Notes under the pieces: model-generated
What the model saw: only the letters and a program-made list of their open reading frames with translations
Databases searched by the model: none
What the model was told of the DNA's origin: nothing
Origin: Chelatococcus sambhunathii
GTDB taxonomy: Bacteria; Pseudomonadota; Alphaproteobacteria; Rhizobiales; Methylopilaceae
NCBI GenBank assembly: GCA_031316315.1
Contig: JADBEO010000009.1
Coordinates: 1 to 64,000 of the forward strand
DNA length: 64,000 nucleotides
Direction of reading: 5' to 3'
Part shown: piece by piece, positions 8,286 to 17,742 of the stretch
Position numbering within the stretch: position 1 is the stretch's first letter
How the letters are laid out: every line of letters begins with the position of its first letter
Made by a program: the position numbers and the translations under genes

Positions 8286-9323
8286 ATGCGCATCCGCAGC
8301 GGCCTTGTCGACGCCATCGGCCGCACGCCCCTCATCCGGCTCGTGAAGGCATCGGAGGAAACGGGGTGTACGATCCTCGGAAAGGCCGAGTTCATGAATC
8401 CGGGCCAGTCGGTCAAGGACCGCGCGGCGCTGTGGATCATCGAGGACGCGGTGGCGAAGGGCGCGCTCAAGCCGGGCGGCGTGATCGTCGAGGGCACCGC
8501 CGGCAACACCGGCATCGGTCTCGCTCTGGTCGCCAACGCCCTCGGCTATCGAACCGTGATTGTCATCCCCGAGACGCAGTCCGAAGAAAAGAAAGCGATG
8601 CTGCGCCTCGCCGGCGCCGAGCTCGTCGAGGTTCCGGCCGTCCCCTACAAGGACCCCAACAACTACGTGAAGGTCTCCGGCCGGCTCGCCGAGGAGCTCG
8701 CCAAGACCGAGCCGGCCGGCGCGATCTGGGCGAACCAGTTCGACAACATCGCGAACCGGCAGGCCCATATCGATTCGACCGGGCCCGAGATCTGGGACGA
8801 CCTCGACGGCAAGGTCGACGGCTTCGTCTCGGCGGTCGGCACCGGCGGCACGCTGGCGGGCGTCGCGATGGCGCTAAAGGCGAAGAACAAGGACGTCAAG
8901 GTCGCGCTCGCCGACCCGCCCGGCGCGGCGCTCTACAGCTATTACACGACCGGCGAGCTGAAGGCCGAGGGCTCCTCCATCACGGAAGGCATCGGCCAGG
9001 GCCGCATCACCGCCAACCTCGAGGACGCGCCCGTCGACTTCGCCTATCACGTGCCGGACGCGGAATCCGTCCAGATCGTGTTCGACCTGCTCGAGCACGA
9101 AGGCCTTTGCCTCGGCGGCTCGAGCGGCGTGAACGTCGCCGGCGCGATCAAGCTGGCCCGGGAGCTCGGCCCCGGCCACACCATCGTGACGATCCTCTGC
9201 GACTACGGCACGCGCTACCAGTCGAAGCTTTTCGACCCCACGTTCCTGCGTTCGAAGGACCTGCCGGTTCCGGCCTGGCTCGAGCGTCCGGGCGTCGTCG
9301 ACCTGAAGAAGGTGCTGCAGTGA
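8286..9323 (+). CDS. cysK: cysteine synthase A (O-acetylserine sulfhydrylase)
   Basis: A 345-aa fold-type II PLP enzyme making L-cysteine from O-acetylserine and sulfide. The PLP lysine is K44 in NPGQSVKDRAAL; the substrate loop is EGTAGNTGIGLAL and the phosphate cup is GTGGTLAG. It is slightly longer than E. coli CysK, with a C-terminal extension (LFDPTFLRSKDLPVPAWLE) seen in alphaproteobacterial members that partly resemble cystathionine beta-synthase. The stop overlaps the GTG start of the sulfurtransferase gene by 4 nt, so the two are probably translationally coupled. The roughly 200-bp leader shows no riboswitch I could recognise. Confidence 0.92.
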   Translation: MRIRSGLVDAIGRTPLIRLVKASEETGCTILGKAEFMNPGQSVKDRAALWIIEDAVAKGALKPGGVIVEGTAGNTGIGLALVANALGYRTVIVIPETQSEEKKAMLRLAGAELVEVPAVPYKDPNNYVKVSGRLAEELAKTEPAGAIWANQFDNIANRQAHIDSTGPEIWDDLDGKVDGFVSAVGTGGTLAGVAMALKAKNKDVKVALADPPGAALYSYYTTGELKAEGSSITEGIGQGRITANLEDAPVDFAYHVPDAESVQIVFDLLEHEGLCLGGSSGVNVAGAIKLARELGPGHTIVTILCDYGTRYQSKLFDPTFLRSKDLPVPAWLERPGVVDLKKVLQ

Positions 9324-10171
9324 CGAACCCCCACCTCGTCTCCACCGACTGGCTTGCAGAGCGCCTCGACGACCCGAACGTCATCGCCGTCGACGGCTCC
9401 TGGCATCTGCCCGATGCAGGCCGGGACGGCCGCAGCGAATATCTGGAGAGGCATATTCCCGGCGCGGTCTTCTTCGACATCAACGCCATCGCGGACACAT
9501 CCTCGGGTCTGCCGCACATGCTGCCGTCACCGGAGCTCTTCGCGAGCGAAGTCGGAAAGCTCGGGGTCGGGGACGGCACGACGGTCGTCGTCTATGACGG
9601 CTCCGGCCTGTTCGCAGCGCCGCGCGTCTGGTGGACGTTCCGGACCATGGGCGCCGAGAAGGTCTTCGTGCTCGACGGCGGCTTCCCGAAATGGCTCGCG
9701 GAGGGACGCCCGACCGAAAGCGGCGCGGCAGAGCGGGCGCCCAGAGCCTTCACGCCTCGGCCGAAATTGGGCGCCGCGAAATCGGCGGACGACGTCTCCG
9801 CCGCCCTCGAGACCGGCGCCGCCCAGGTCGTGGACGCGCGGCCTGCGGCGCGTTTCCGCGGCGAAGCGCCCGAGCCCCGCCCGGACCTCGCCTCCGGCCA
9901 TATTCCCGGCTCGCTGAACCTGCCGTCTTCGACGCTCGTGCGCGACGGAAAGCTCATCGACGACGAGGCGGAGCTGCGACGCGCTTTCGAGGAGGCGGGC
10001 GTCGATTTATCGAAGCCGATCGTCACGACGTGCGGCTCGGGCGTATCCGCCGCGATCCTCGCGCTCGGGCTCGAAGGACTCGGCGCGCGGGCGGACGGGC
10101 TCTACGACGGCTCATGGGCCGATTGGGGAGCTGGCGAGCGGCCCGTCGCTACGGGACCGGCCCGGCCCTGA
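9320..10171 (+). CDS. sseA: 3-mercaptopyruvate sulfurtransferase
   Basis: A 283-aa tandem-rhodanese protein that moves sulfane sulfur from 3-mercaptopyruvate to thiol acceptors or cyanide. The first, inactive rhodanese domain covers about residues 1-150 (YLERHIPGAVFFDINAIAD); the catalytic domain follows, with C238 in the loop CGSGVSA. CGSGV is the mercaptopyruvate-type loop, as opposed to the CRxGx(T/S) loop of thiosulfate rhodaneses. The GTG start overlaps the cysK TGA, which fixes both start and operon. The reading frame is open further upstream inside cysK, but that is a shadow. Coupling to cysK suggests a joint role in cysteine and sulfide handling. Confidence 0.92.
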   Translation: MTNPHLVSTDWLAERLDDPNVIAVDGSWHLPDAGRDGRSEYLERHIPGAVFFDINAIADTSSGLPHMLPSPELFASEVGKLGVGDGTTVVVYDGSGLFAAPRVWWTFRTMGAEKVFVLDGGFPKWLAEGRPTESGAAERAPRAFTPRPKLGAAKSADDVSAALETGAAQVVDARPAARFRGEAPEPRPDLASGHIPGSLNLPSSTLVRDGKLIDDEAELRRAFEEAGVDLSKPIVTTCGSGVSAAILALGLEGLGARADGLYDGSWADWGAGERPVATGPARP

Positions 10172-10316
10172 TCCGCAAGCCGCTGAGTCTCAGACCGCTC
10201 TTGCTTCTTGCGGCCGAGGAACCCGACGTTTCGTGCGGGATGATGGGCGCGTCATGCGTCGTACGCTTTTCTGAAGCGACGGCCTGACGCCGACCCGCCC
10301 CCCGGACGGTCCCGCA

Positions 10317-11087
10317 ATGGAACTCGCAGCCGAACTCCAGAAGCCCAAATCCAAGAAGCCGAAGCGCAGCCTTCTCTACCGAACCGGCAAGAAGCTGCGC
10401 CCATGGTTCGACGACATCCTCGCCAGATCCTCGCTGGTGGGGAACCCACCGGTGTTCGATCGCGAGACGTTCGCCTGGACGGCCGATCTCGAGCGCAACT
10501 GGCAGGCGATCCGCCAGGAGGCGCTGCAGGTTCTGGAGAGCGAAGAAATCCCGGTCCTGCCGGACATCTCGCCGGACCATGGACGGCTCGGCGCGGACCG
10601 AAAGTGGAAGTCATATTTCCTGTACGGCTACGGCTATCGGGTCGACGCCAATTGCGAGAAGTGTCCGGTGACGGCCCAACTTGCGAGCCGCGTTCCCGGG
10701 CTGAATAGCGCCTTCTTCTCCATCCTCGCTCCCGGCGCCCGCATTCCGCGCCATCGCGGCGTCACGAAGGGCCTGATCACCTGCCATCTCGGAGTCAAAG
10801 TGCCGCAAGACTGGAACAGCGTGCGGATGCAGGTCCACGACCAGTTCGTGCACTGGCATGAGGGCGGGTGCCTGGTCTTCGACGACACCTACCACCATGA
10901 GGTCTGGAACGAGACGGACGAGACGCGCGTCGTGCTGCTCGTCCAGTTCGAGCGCTCAATGAGGAATCCGGGTAAAACCATCGGCCGCGCCTTCATGGCC
11001 GCCGTGCGCCGAAGCCCCTTCGTTCAGGAGGCGCGCCGGAACTTCCTGGCCTGGCAGGGCGCGCAGAACCGGATCGACGGACACTGA
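10317..11087 (+). CDS. aspartyl/asparaginyl beta-hydroxylase family (LpxO-like) dioxygenase
   Basis: A 256-aa Fe(II)/2-oxoglutarate dioxygenase. After a basic N-terminus (KPKSKKPKRSLLYRTGKK) comes LERNWQAIRQEALQVLE, then the jelly roll. Candidate iron ligands are the His of IPRHRGVTKG and the His of FDDTYHHEVWNETDETRVVL; the Arg of TRVVLLVQF would bind 2-oxoglutarate. Bacterial members include LpxO, which hydroxylates the lipid A myristate, and others that modify ornithine lipids, so an envelope-lipid substrate is likely but unproven. There is no transmembrane helix. It converges on mgtC. In Salmonella both lpxO and mgtC answer to PhoPQ, but nothing here shows shared control. Confidence 0.82.
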   Translation: MELAAELQKPKSKKPKRSLLYRTGKKLRPWFDDILARSSLVGNPPVFDRETFAWTADLERNWQAIRQEALQVLESEEIPVLPDISPDHGRLGADRKWKSYFLYGYGYRVDANCEKCPVTAQLASRVPGLNSAFFSILAPGARIPRHRGVTKGLITCHLGVKVPQDWNSVRMQVHDQFVHWHEGGCLVFDDTYHHEVWNETDETRVVLLVQFERSMRNPGKTIGRAFMAAVRRSPFVQEARRNFLAWQGAQNRIDGH

Positions 11088-11120
11088 TCCGAGAGGTTGG
11101 CCCCGGACCCCGCCAGTCGA

Positions 11121-11603
11121 TCAGTCGTCGTCGTCCGGGCTGTCGAAATCCCCGCCGAGCGCCTTCGCGATCCGGCGTGGCAGGATGAGGACGAGGAGGG
11201 TGAGGACGAGGCCGAACGTCAGCAGCGGCCAGCTCGCGAAGGCGCAGGCGACGCCGAGCGCCGCCGTCACCCAGACCGTCGCCGCCGTGGTCAGGCCGCG
11301 GACCCGCCGGTCGCCCGGCAGCTTCAGCACCACTCCCGCGCCGATGAACCCCACGCCTGTCAGCACGCCTTGCAGGACGCCCTGAACCACGCGGCTCATG
11401 GCGTCGGGATTGGTCCGCAGAGGGTCACTCTGAAGCGAGGCGAGGGCCACGAGACAGGCGCCGAGCGAGACGAGGCCGAGGGTGCGCATGCCGGTCGGCT
11501 TGTTCTTCAGGTCTCGGTTGAAGCCGAGCAGCAGCCCACAGCCGACCGCCGCGAGCAGTCGCAGGGCGGCGTCCCATTCGAACGAGCTGAGCTGGGGCAT
11601 CAT
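11121..11603 (-). CDS. MgtC/SapB family inner-membrane protein
   Basis: A 160-aa protein with four or five hydrophobic helices. The conserved MgtC N-terminal domain is visible: LRLLAAVGCGLLLGFNRDLKNK, then PTGMRTLGLVSLGACLVAL, VVQGVLQGVLTGVGFIGAGVVLK and VRGLTTAATVWVTAALGVACA. It lacks the C-terminal ACT-like domain of Salmonella MgtC, as in the short SapB/YhiD group. The family is linked to low-magnesium and intracellular survival and to control of F-ATPase or phosphate uptake. It lies 22 bp downstream of gatB on the same strand, so it may be co-transcribed. Two adjacent ATG codons (MMPQ) leave a one-residue ambiguity at the start. Confidence 0.9.
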   Translation of the reverse strand: MMPQLSSFEWDAALRLLAAVGCGLLLGFNRDLKNKPTGMRTLGLVSLGACLVALASLQSDPLRTNPDAMSRVVQGVLQGVLTGVGFIGAGVVLKLPGDRRVRGLTTAATVWVTAALGVACAFASWPLLTFGLVLTLLVLILPRRIAKALGGDFDSPDDDD

Positions 11604-11625
11604 CGTTCGCGCGCCGACCAGCGCC

Positions 11626-13104
11626 TCAGAGTCCGAGCTTCGACTTCAGGATTTCGTTGACGGCCTGCGGATTGGCCTTGCCGCCGGACGCCTTCATCAC
11701 CTGCCCAACGAACCAGCCGACCAGGCTCGGCTTGGCCTTGGCCTGTTCGACCTTGTCGGGGTTGGCCGCGATGACCTCGTCGACGACCTTCTCGATCGCG
11801 CCCGTGTCGGTCACCTGCTTCAGCCCGCGGCTCTCGACCAGCTCGCGCGGGTCGCCGCCCTCCGTCCAGAGGATCTCGAACAAATCCTTGGCGATCTTGC
11901 CGGAGATCGTGCCGTCTGACACGAGCCCGACGAGGCCGCCGAGCTGCGCCGCGGAGATCGGGCTCTCTGAGATCGGCGTCCCGTCCTTGTTGAGGCGGCC
12001 GAACAGCTCGTTGATCACCCAGTTCGCAGCAAGCTTGGGCTCGCCCTGCGCGGCCACCTGCTCGAAGAAGTCGGCCGACTCGCGCTCGAGCGTCAGCACC
12101 ATCGCGTCGTAGGGGGTGACGCCGTACTGGCCGACGAAGCGCGCCTTCTTCTCGTCCGGCAGTTCCGGAAGCCCGGCCGCGAGTTCGTCGACCTCCGACT
12201 GCTCGACGACGAGCGGCAGCAGGTCCGGATCCGGAAAATAGCGGTAGTCGTGCGCCTCTTCCTTGGACCGCATGGCGCGCGTCTCGCCCTTCACCGGATC
12301 GAACAGGCGCGTCTCCTGATCGATCGAGCCGCCGTCCTCCAGGATTTCGATCTGGCGGCGCGCTTCGGTCTCGATGGCCTGGCCGATGAAGCGGATCGAG
12401 TTGACGTTCTTGATCTCGCAGCGCGTTCCGAACGGATCGCCCGGGCGGCGCACCGAGACGTTCACGTCGGCGCGCAGGTTGCCCTTGTCCATGTCGCCGT
12501 CGCAGGTCCCGATGTAGCGCAGGATCGTGCGAAGCTTGGTGACGTAGGCTTTGGCCTGTTCGGACGAGCGCAGGTCGGGCTTCGAGACAATCTCCATCAG
12601 CGCGACGCCGGAGCGGTTGAGGTCGACGAAGGAGAAGCGCGGATCCTGGTCGTGGATCGACTTGCCCGCGTCCTGCTCGAGGTGGATGCGCTCGATGCCG
12701 ACCGTAATGGACTCGCCGTCGCCCATGTCGACGACGACCTCGCCCTCGCCCACGATCGGGCTCTTGTACTGCGAGATCTGATAACCCTGCGGCAGGTCCG
12801 GATAGAAGTAGTTCTTCCGGTCGAAGGTCGACTGCAGGTTGATCCGCGCCTTGACGCCGAGCCCGGTGCGTATCGCCTGCCGCACGCATTCGTGGTTCAG
12901 CACCGGCAGCATGCCGGGCATCGCGGCGTCGACGAGGCTGACATGGCTGTTCGGCGGCGCGCCGAAGCCGGTCGAGGCGCCCGAGAAGAGCTTGGCCTCC
13001 GACGTCACCTGCGCATGGATCTCAAGCCCGATCACGACCTCCCAGTCGCCGGTCGCGCCGGGGATGAGCTTGGACGAGGCGGGGATCTTAGAGGGGGCGT
13101 TCAT
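11626..13104 (-). CDS. gatB: Asp-tRNA(Asn)/Glu-tRNA(Gln) amidotransferase subunit B
   Basis: A 492-aa subunit of GatCAB, which turns Glu-tRNA(Gln) and/or Asp-tRNA(Asn) into the correctly charged forms. The kinase-like domain starts [22 protein letters not shown], followed by [16 protein letters not shown] and [19 protein letters not shown]. The YqeY-like tail domain at the C-terminus contains [15 protein letters not shown] and [20 protein letters not shown], which binds the tRNA elbow. It is separated from gatC and gatA by an inserted Uma2 gene on the opposite strand and by chorismate mutase. Confidence 0.97.
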   Translation of the reverse strand: MNAPSKIPASSKLIPGATGDWEVVIGLEIHAQVTSEAKLFSGASTGFGAPPNSHVSLVDAAMPGMLPVLNHECVRQAIRTGLGVKARINLQSTFDRKNYFYPDLPQGYQISQYKSPIVGEGEVVVDMGDGESITVGIERIHLEQDAGKSIHDQDPRFSFVDLNRSGVALMEIVSKPDLRSSEQAKAYVTKLRTILRYIGTCDGDMDKGNLRADVNVSVRRPGDPFGTRCEIKNVNSIRFIGQAIETEARRQIEILEDGGSIDQETRLFDPVKGETRAMRSKEEAHDYRYFPDPDLLPLVVEQSEVDELAAGLPELPDEKKARFVGQYGVTPYDAMVLTLERESADFFEQVAAQGEPKLAANWVINELFGRLNKDGTPISESPISAAQLGGLVGLVSDGTISGKIAKDLFEILWTEGGDPRELVESRGLKQVTDTGAIEKVVDEVIAANPDKVEQAKAKPSLVGWFVGQVMKASGGKANPQAVNEILKSKLGL

Positions 13105-13193
13105 GTTGATGTCGGATCCTTCGTGCGCGGGCCTAACTAGACCTATGTTACTCTCGGAGACAACGGGCGAAGCCGGACCTGGCGGAGGTCGCG

Positions 13194-13808
13194 ATGAACC
13201 AGAGATTCGATCTATCAGTCCCCTATCGGCTCGCGGAGCTCGAGCCCGGCATGGCCGTGCCGGTCGAGACGTTCCTTGACTGGATCGACACCCAGGAGGG
13301 CAAGTACGAATACGATCGGGGGACGATCGGTATGATGGTCAGGGTCAGCCGCAACCACGCCAAGCTCAGCGGCAACTTCGCGTACCTGCTCATGCAAGCT
13401 CTCGACGGGCGCGGCTTCGACGTGCTGACCGAAGCTTTCGGCGTCCATACCAAGAACAGCGTCCGCTTTCCGGACGTTCTGGTCCAGGAGCAGGAGACCG
13501 ACGGGCGTGCGCTGGCCTCGAAGGCGCCGCTTCTCATCGTCGAGGTGCTTTCGCCGTCTTCGCTCTATGCGGACCACGTGGTGAAGCGCGACGAATATCT
13601 CGATCTGCCGACGCTTCAGGTTTACGTCGTCGCCGACCCGAACACAGCGAAGCTGACGGTTTGGGAGCGCGCCGACGGCGGCGCGTTTCCGGACGCGCCG
13701 AACGTGGTCGAAGGTCTCGAGGCGACGCTTAACCTGCGCGCGCTCGGCCTCTCGCTCGCACTCGGCGGGCTCTATCGCGGGGTCAGTTTCCCGCCGCCTG
13801 CTCCATAA
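13194..13808 (+). CDS. Uma2 family (DUF820) putative restriction endonuclease-like protein
   Basis: A 204-aa PD-(D/E)xK-fold protein of the Uma2 family, abundant in cyanobacteria and scattered elsewhere as mobile single genes of unclear function. It starts with the family pattern: [20 protein letters not shown], then [12 protein letters not shown]. The nuclease core is [21 protein letters not shown] and a downstream [16 protein letters not shown]. Active-site D, E and K look intact. It lies opposite to the gat genes and its last 26 bp overlap the end of the chorismate mutase gene. Its position between gatB and gatA suggests a later insertion. Confidence 0.88.
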   Translation: MNQRFDLSVPYRLAELEPGMAVPVETFLDWIDTQEGKYEYDRGTIGMMVRVSRNHAKLSGNFAYLLMQALDGRGFDVLTEAFGVHTKNSVRFPDVLVQEQETDGRALASKAPLLIVEVLSPSSLYADHVVKRDEYLDLPTLQVYVVADPNTAKLTVWERADGGAFPDAPNVVEGLEATLNLRALGLSLALGGLYRGVSFPPPAP

Positions 13809-14088
13809 GCCGCCGCTCATGCGCGATGAACTCGGCCATCATCGCGCGCCAGAGTTTTTCGGCGAGGTCGGCGTCCATGCCCTGCCGCGTCGCGAGTTCG
13901 CGCGCATGGGCGGCGACCTCGTCGACGCGCCATGGCACCAGCGCGGTCTCCGGATCGCCCTTAATCCGGGCGGCCTCAGCGATGCAATGGGCGCGCGCGG
14001 CCATCAGCGGCATCAGCTGCTCGTCGAGGGCGTCGATCGCAGCTCTCACCTCTCCCATCGAGGCGTAGGTCGGGCGCTCGCTCACCAC
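13783..14088 (-). CDS. chorismate mutase (AroQ class)
   Basis: A 101-aa all-helical protein of the AroQ fold, which converts chorismate to prephenate for Phe/Tyr synthesis. [30 protein letters not shown] matches the long first helix, with the usual active-site Arg and Lys (R33 and K43 by my count). It continues with [26 protein letters not shown] and [12 protein letters not shown]. The GTG start overlaps the gatA stop by 7 nt, or 4 nt if the second GTG is used, so it is coupled to gatA. The 3' end overlaps the convergent Uma2 gene. Isochorismate-pyruvate lyase is a related alternative, less likely without siderophore genes. Confidence 0.88.
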   Translation of the reverse strand: MVSERPTYASMGEVRAAIDALDEQLMPLMAARAHCIAEAARIKGDPETALVPWRVDEVAAHARELATRQGMDADLAEKLWRAMMAEFIAHERRLMEQAAGN

Positions 14089-15557
14089 CAGCGCTCGGGG
14101 CTGAAGCGGCCGAAGGCGTCCTCGATCACCGCACCGGTCGAGAACAGCGTCTCCTCGTCGAACGGCCGGCCGATGAGCTGCAGCGCGAGCGGCAGTCCCT
14201 CGCTGGAGAGCCCCGCCGGCACGGCGATGCCGGGAAGGCCCGCCATGTTCACGGTCACCGTAAAGACGTCGTTGAGATACATCTCGACGGGCGAGGCGTT
14301 CGCCATCTCGCCGACGCCGAAGGCGGCCGAGGGCGTCGCGGGCGTGAGGATCGCGTCGACGCCGTCCGCGAACACGGTCTCGAAGTCGCGCTTGATCAGG
14401 GTGCGGACCTTCTGCGCGCGGACGTAATAGGCGTCGTAGTAGCCAGCCGACAGCACATAAGCGCCGATCATGATGCGGCGGCGCACCTCCGCGCCGAAGC
14501 CGGCGGCGCGGGTGTTCTCATACATCTCGGTGACGTCGCGGCCGGCGACCCGCGCGCCGTAGCGCACGCCGTCGTAGCGCGCGAGGTTCGAGGAGGCTTC
14601 GGCCGGCGCCACGATGTAGTAGGCCGGCAACGCGTATTTCGTGTGCGGCAGCGACACCTCGACGATCTCGGCGCCGGCGGCCTTGAGCCGCTCCGCGCCG
14701 TCCGACCAGAGCTTCTCGATCTCGGCCGGCATGCCGTCGACGCGATACTCCTTCGGCACGCCGATCGTGAGGCCCTTCACCGAGCGGCCGACCGCCGCCT
14801 CGTAGTCCGGAACCGGGCGGTCGACCGAGGTGGAGTCGCGCTTGTCGTAGCCCGCCATCGACCGCATCAGGATGGCGGCGTCGCGGACGTCGCGGGCGAT
14901 CGGCCCGGCCTGGTCGAGCGAGGAGGCGAAGGCGACGATGCCCCAGCGCGAGCAGCGGCCGTATGTCGGCTTCACGCCGACCGTGCCGGTGAAGGCCGCC
15001 GGCTGGCGGATCGAGCCGCCGGTGTCGGTCGCCGTGGCGCCGAGCGCGATGCGCGCCGCGACCGCGGCTGAAGAGCCGCCCGACGAGCCGCCGGCGACGA
15101 GCGCCGCGTCCGAGCCCTTGCGGCGCCAAGGATTGATCACGACGCCGAAGGCCGAGGTCTCGTTGGACGAGCCCATGGCGAACTCGTCATTGTTCAGCTT
15201 GCCCAGCATGACTGCGCCGTCGGCGCGCATTTTCGCCGTGACGAAGCTCTCATAGGGCGGCGTGAAGTCGCCGAGGATCTTCGAGCAGGCGGTCGTCCGC
15301 ACGCCCTCGGTGCAATAGAGGTCCTTCACGCCGAGCGGCAGGCCTTCGAGCGGGCCCGCCTCTCCCTTCGCGATGCGCGCGTCGGATTCGGCGGCGCGCT
15401 CCAGCGCGATCTCCGGCGTCTCAAGCACATAGGCGTTGAGGCCCCGCGCCGCCTCCATCGCGCCGAGATAGGCGCGGTTGAGCTCGACGGCCGAAAACTC
15501 CTTTTTCAGGAGACGCTTGCGGGCTTCGGCGAAGGTGAGATCTAGAAGTTCGGTCAT
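14082..15557 (-). CDS. gatA: Asp-tRNA(Asn)/Glu-tRNA(Gln) amidotransferase subunit A
   Basis: A 491-aa amidase-signature enzyme that releases ammonia from glutamine for GatB. The Ser-cisSer-Lys triad is visible: the Lys in [14 protein letters not shown], the cis-Ser in [15 protein letters not shown], and the nucleophile in [39 protein letters not shown] and AVVNLAGLP-like [16 protein letters not shown] are also family landmarks. It follows gatC by 48 bp and overlaps the chorismate mutase gene. The length is typical of the alphaproteobacterial enzyme. Confidence 0.97.
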   Translation of the reverse strand: MTELLDLTFAEARKRLLKKEFSAVELNRAYLGAMEAARGLNAYVLETPEIALERAAESDARIAKGEAGPLEGLPLGVKDLYCTEGVRTTACSKILGDFTPPYESFVTAKMRADGAVMLGKLNNDEFAMGSSNETSAFGVVINPWRRKGSDAALVAGGSSGGSSAAVAARIALGATATDTGGSIRQPAAFTGTVGVKPTYGRCSRWGIVAFASSLDQAGPIARDVRDAAILMRSMAGYDKRDSTSVDRPVPDYEAAVGRSVKGLTIGVPKEYRVDGMPAEIEKLWSDGAERLKAAGAEIVEVSLPHTKYALPAYYIVAPAEASSNLARYDGVRYGARVAGRDVTEMYENTRAAGFGAEVRRRIMIGAYVLSAGYYDAYYVRAQKVRTLIKRDFETVFADGVDAILTPATPSAAFGVGEMANASPVEMYLNDVFTVTVNMAGLPGIAVPAGLSSEGLPLALQLIGRPFDEETLFSTGAVIEDAFGRFSPERWW

Positions 15558-15605
15558 GGTGTCCCGTGACGGCTCAGGCGGATCGGCGGGCGGCGGGCGC
15601 CACGC

Positions 15606-15893
15606 TCACTCGACGACCTTGGGCACGACGTAGAAATCCGCCTCGCGGGCAGGCGCGTTCATGAGGACCTTCTCGGCGTCCTCGCCGTCGTTCACCACGT
15701 CCTCCCGCAGGCGGACGGCGGTCGGGATCACGCTGGTCATGGGCGGCACGTCGTCGACGTCGAGCGCCGACAATTCTTCAACGAAGGACAGGATCGCGTC
15801 GAGCTCGCCCTTGAGCTTGGCGACCTCGCCGTCGGCGACGGCGATGCGCGCGAGCCGCGCGACGCGGCGAACCGTGTTTTCGTCGACAGACAT
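15606..15893 (-). CDS. gatC: Asp-tRNA(Asn)/Glu-tRNA(Gln) amidotransferase subunit C
   Basis: A 95-aa subunit that wraps GatA and GatB together. [23 protein letters not shown], the helix [26 protein letters not shown], then a C-terminal [17 protein letters not shown] all match GatC. The frame is open for 33 codons upstream, but the ATG at 15893 has AGGAC close by and gives the family N-terminus. It is the first gene of the gatCA run. Confidence 0.96.
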   Translation of the reverse strand: MSVDENTVRRVARLARIAVADGEVAKLKGELDAILSFVEELSALDVDDVPPMTSVIPTAVRLREDVVNDGEDAEKVLMNAPAREADFYVVPKVVE

Positions 15894-15995
15894 CAGAGAG
15901 CGTCCTGCTTTTCCCGAGCCGCCGCACGGCCCTCGGGCGCGGCGGGGCTTAGCATAGCGCCGCGCCGAGCGGCAACGCCGGGAACCGAACAAACG

Positions 15996-16023
15996 AAAGG
16001 GCCGGAGCGGGTCCGGCCCTTCC
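15996..16023 (-). terminator. intrinsic terminator of the RTX gene
   Basis: The arms GGAAGGGCCGGA and TCCGGCCCTTTC (read on the minus strand) pair around the loop CCCGC, and TTTCGTTTGTT follows on the minus strand. It starts 22 bp after the stop codon of the RTX gene and insulates it from gatC. Confidence 0.85.
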
Positions 16024-16044
16024 GCTGCATTCTGGTCGCGCGGG

Positions 16045-17607
16045 TCAGGCGATCAGGAAATCCTCCTCGGTCAAGCCGAGACCGGCGCCGAGCTTGGCGA
16101 AGGCGACAGGGTCGAACTTTCCGCCGGAGCCGTCCCGGTCGAACAGCAGGTCGCCGGTGGCGTCGTCGTAGATGATCCGGTGGTCGCCGTCCGTCGCCTC
16201 CGTTCCGATTACGAAAGCGTCGGCGTCCAGCGCGCCGGCGTCCAGACCCTGGAAGACGTCTGCGTCCAGACCGATCGTGTCGTCCACGACGGAGAAGTCC
16301 ACGATCACGTCGACGTTGTCCGGACCGAGCTTCGTCGAGAAATTGAAGCTGTCGGCGCCTACGCCGCCGATAAAGCTATCCGCGCCCTTGCCGCCGTCGA
16401 TGACGTCGTCGCCGCCTCCGCCGACGAGGAAGTCCGCCGCCTTGCCGCCCGAGACCGTGTCGTCGCCCATTCCGGCGTTGATGTATGTCGGGCGGGCGTC
16501 GTCGAGACCGTCGAGCGCGTCGTCGTTCTTTGAGCCGAGCGTCACGACCTCGAAATCGTCGCCGCGCGCCGTGCCCGAGACGAGGTCCCGGACGTCGAAC
16601 TTGACGCCGGCGCCTGCGACGAAGGTCACGCCCTCGTCCTCGATCCGGCTGATCGGGCCGGTTAGGCCGTCGGATCCATCCTCGGCCTGCATACGGACCG
16701 CGAGGCGGCCGTCCTGATTGGCCAGCGTATCTGAGTCGTCGACGACGCCGTTGCCGACTTCCGCGGAGGTGAAGGTCAGACGCACTTCAGTCGGCGCCGC
16801 CGCGTTCACCGTCACGGCGTCAGCGCCGGAGCCGAGATTGATCCTGTCGGCGCCGTCGGTCGCGATGTTGGCGAAGATGGTGTTGTCCGCGCCGCGCCCG
16901 CCAAAGATCTTGTCGTCGCCGCCGCCGCCGATGAAGGAATCGTTCCCCTTGCCGCCGCTCAGCATATCGAGGCCCGCGCCGCCGACGAGGAAGTCATTGG
17001 CGACGCCGCCTGTCACCGTGTCGTCGCCTTGCCCGGCGTTGATGTAGTAGGGGCGCTTGCCCTCCAGGGCAGCGAGTTCTTCGCTCGCCTGCGTGCCCAG
17101 CGTGACCACTTCGAAGGCGTTGCCGCGCTCGACGCCGGAGACCAGATCACGAACGTCGAAGGTCATGCCCTCGTCGGCGACGAACGTGACGCCCTCGTCG
17201 TCCGTGCGCGTAATCGGGCCCTTGAGCTCGCCCGCGCCGTTCTCGGCCTGCATGCGGACCGCCAGTCCGCCATCCTGATTGGCGAGCGTCCCGGAATCGG
17301 TCGCCGAACCGTTGCCGACCTCTGCGGAGGTGAAGGTGAGCCGGACCTCGGTCGGCTTACCGGCGTCGACCTCGATCACGTCCGATCCCGCGCCGAGGTC
17401 GATCGCGTCCGCGCCGTGCTTCAGAATGTTGAGGCCGGCGACGTCGTCCCCGCCGCCGCCGAAGATCGTGTCGTCGCCGCGTCCGCCGGCGATCTTGTCG
17501 TCGCCCTCGGTCGCCTGGGCGATGTTCTTGGCGCCCTCAGGCGGCGTCCTGCCGTCGCCGCGGATGTGGATGAAGTCGTCGCGTTTCGAGCCCGTGATGT
17601 TCGCCAC
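16045..17607 (-). CDS. RTX/hemolysin-type calcium-binding protein with duplicated unknown domain
   Basis: A 520-aa, very acidic protein with no N-terminal signal peptide. Calcium-binding RTX nonapeptides occur in three blocks: residues about 35-55 ([21 protein letters not shown]), 190-238 and 378-418. The C-terminus ends [11 protein letters not shown], a typical uncleaved type I secretion signal, so export through an ABC/HlyD/TolC machine is likely; only TolC is in the window. Between the RTX blocks sit two copies of a domain of about 105 aa (86-190 and 272-378), each with [32 protein letters not shown] and a FDVRDLVSG-like segment. I do not recognise that domain. AGGGAGAACGGCAG precedes the ATG, and a 6-bp hairpin lies in the leader at 17640-17656. 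No catalytic motif is visible; an extracellular or surface-layer role is a guess. Confidence 0.85.
   Translation of the reverse strand: MANITGSKRDDFIHIRGDGRTPPEGAKNIAQATEGDDKIAGGRGDDTIFGGGGDDVAGLNILKHGADAIDLGAGSDVIEVDAGKPTEVRLTFTSAEVGNGSATDSGTLANQDGGLAVRMQAENGAGELKGPITRTDDEGVTFVADEGMTFDVRDLVSGVERGNAFEVVTLGTQASEELAALEGKRPYYINAGQGDDTVTGGVANDFLVGGAGLDMLSGGKGNDSFIGGGGDDKIFGGRGADNTIFANIATDGADRINLGSGADAVTVNAAAPTEVRLTFTSAEVGNGVVDDSDTLANQDGRLAVRMQAEDGSDGLTGPISRIEDEGVTFVAGAGVKFDVRDLVSGTARGDDFEVVTLGSKNDDALDGLDDARPTYINAGMGDDTVSGGKAADFLVGGGGDDVIDGGKGADSFIGGVGADSFNFSTKLGPDNVDVIVDFSVVDDTIGLDADVFQGLDAGALDADAFVIGTEATDGDHRIIYDDATGDLLFDRDGSGGKFDPVAFAKLGAGLGLTEEDFLIA
16474..17352 (-). repeat. internal duplication within the RTX gene (two units, about 186 codons apart)
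   Basis: Residues 86-190 and 272-378 of the RTX protein are homologous. Both contain [16 protein letters not shown], then [30 protein letters not shown] and FEVVTLG, and end in YINAG-GDDTV. The repeating module is one such domain plus one RTX block. Confidence 0.85.
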
Positions 17608-17705
17608 TGCCGTTCTCCCTGCATGACGTCGACGTCTTGGGGAGCGGCGTGCTCCCGTAGGGCCCTACCCGCGTAGAGCCCGCCGGGACGCAGCGGTCTG
17701 ATCAC

Positions 17706-17722
17706 AGTCGCGTGCGGCGACT
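17706..17722 (-). terminator. possible weak terminator hairpin after the UPF0173 gene
   Basis: AGTCGC and GCGACT pair around a 5-nt loop, about 20 bp downstream of the minus-strand stop at 17743. There is no T-tract, so termination is uncertain. Confidence 0.3.
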
Positions 17723-17742
17723 GACCGAGGAGTTCGGGTCGT

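Noticed and set aside
8153-10171. A 672-codon frame suggesting a fusion ahead of the sulfurtransferase
   Set aside because: The first 389 codons lie out of frame inside cysK. The GTG at 9320 overlapping the cysK stop is the natural start.
11121-13104. mgtC as part of the gat operon with related function
   Set aside because: The 22-bp spacing allows co-transcription, but nothing links the functions, and compact spacing is general here.
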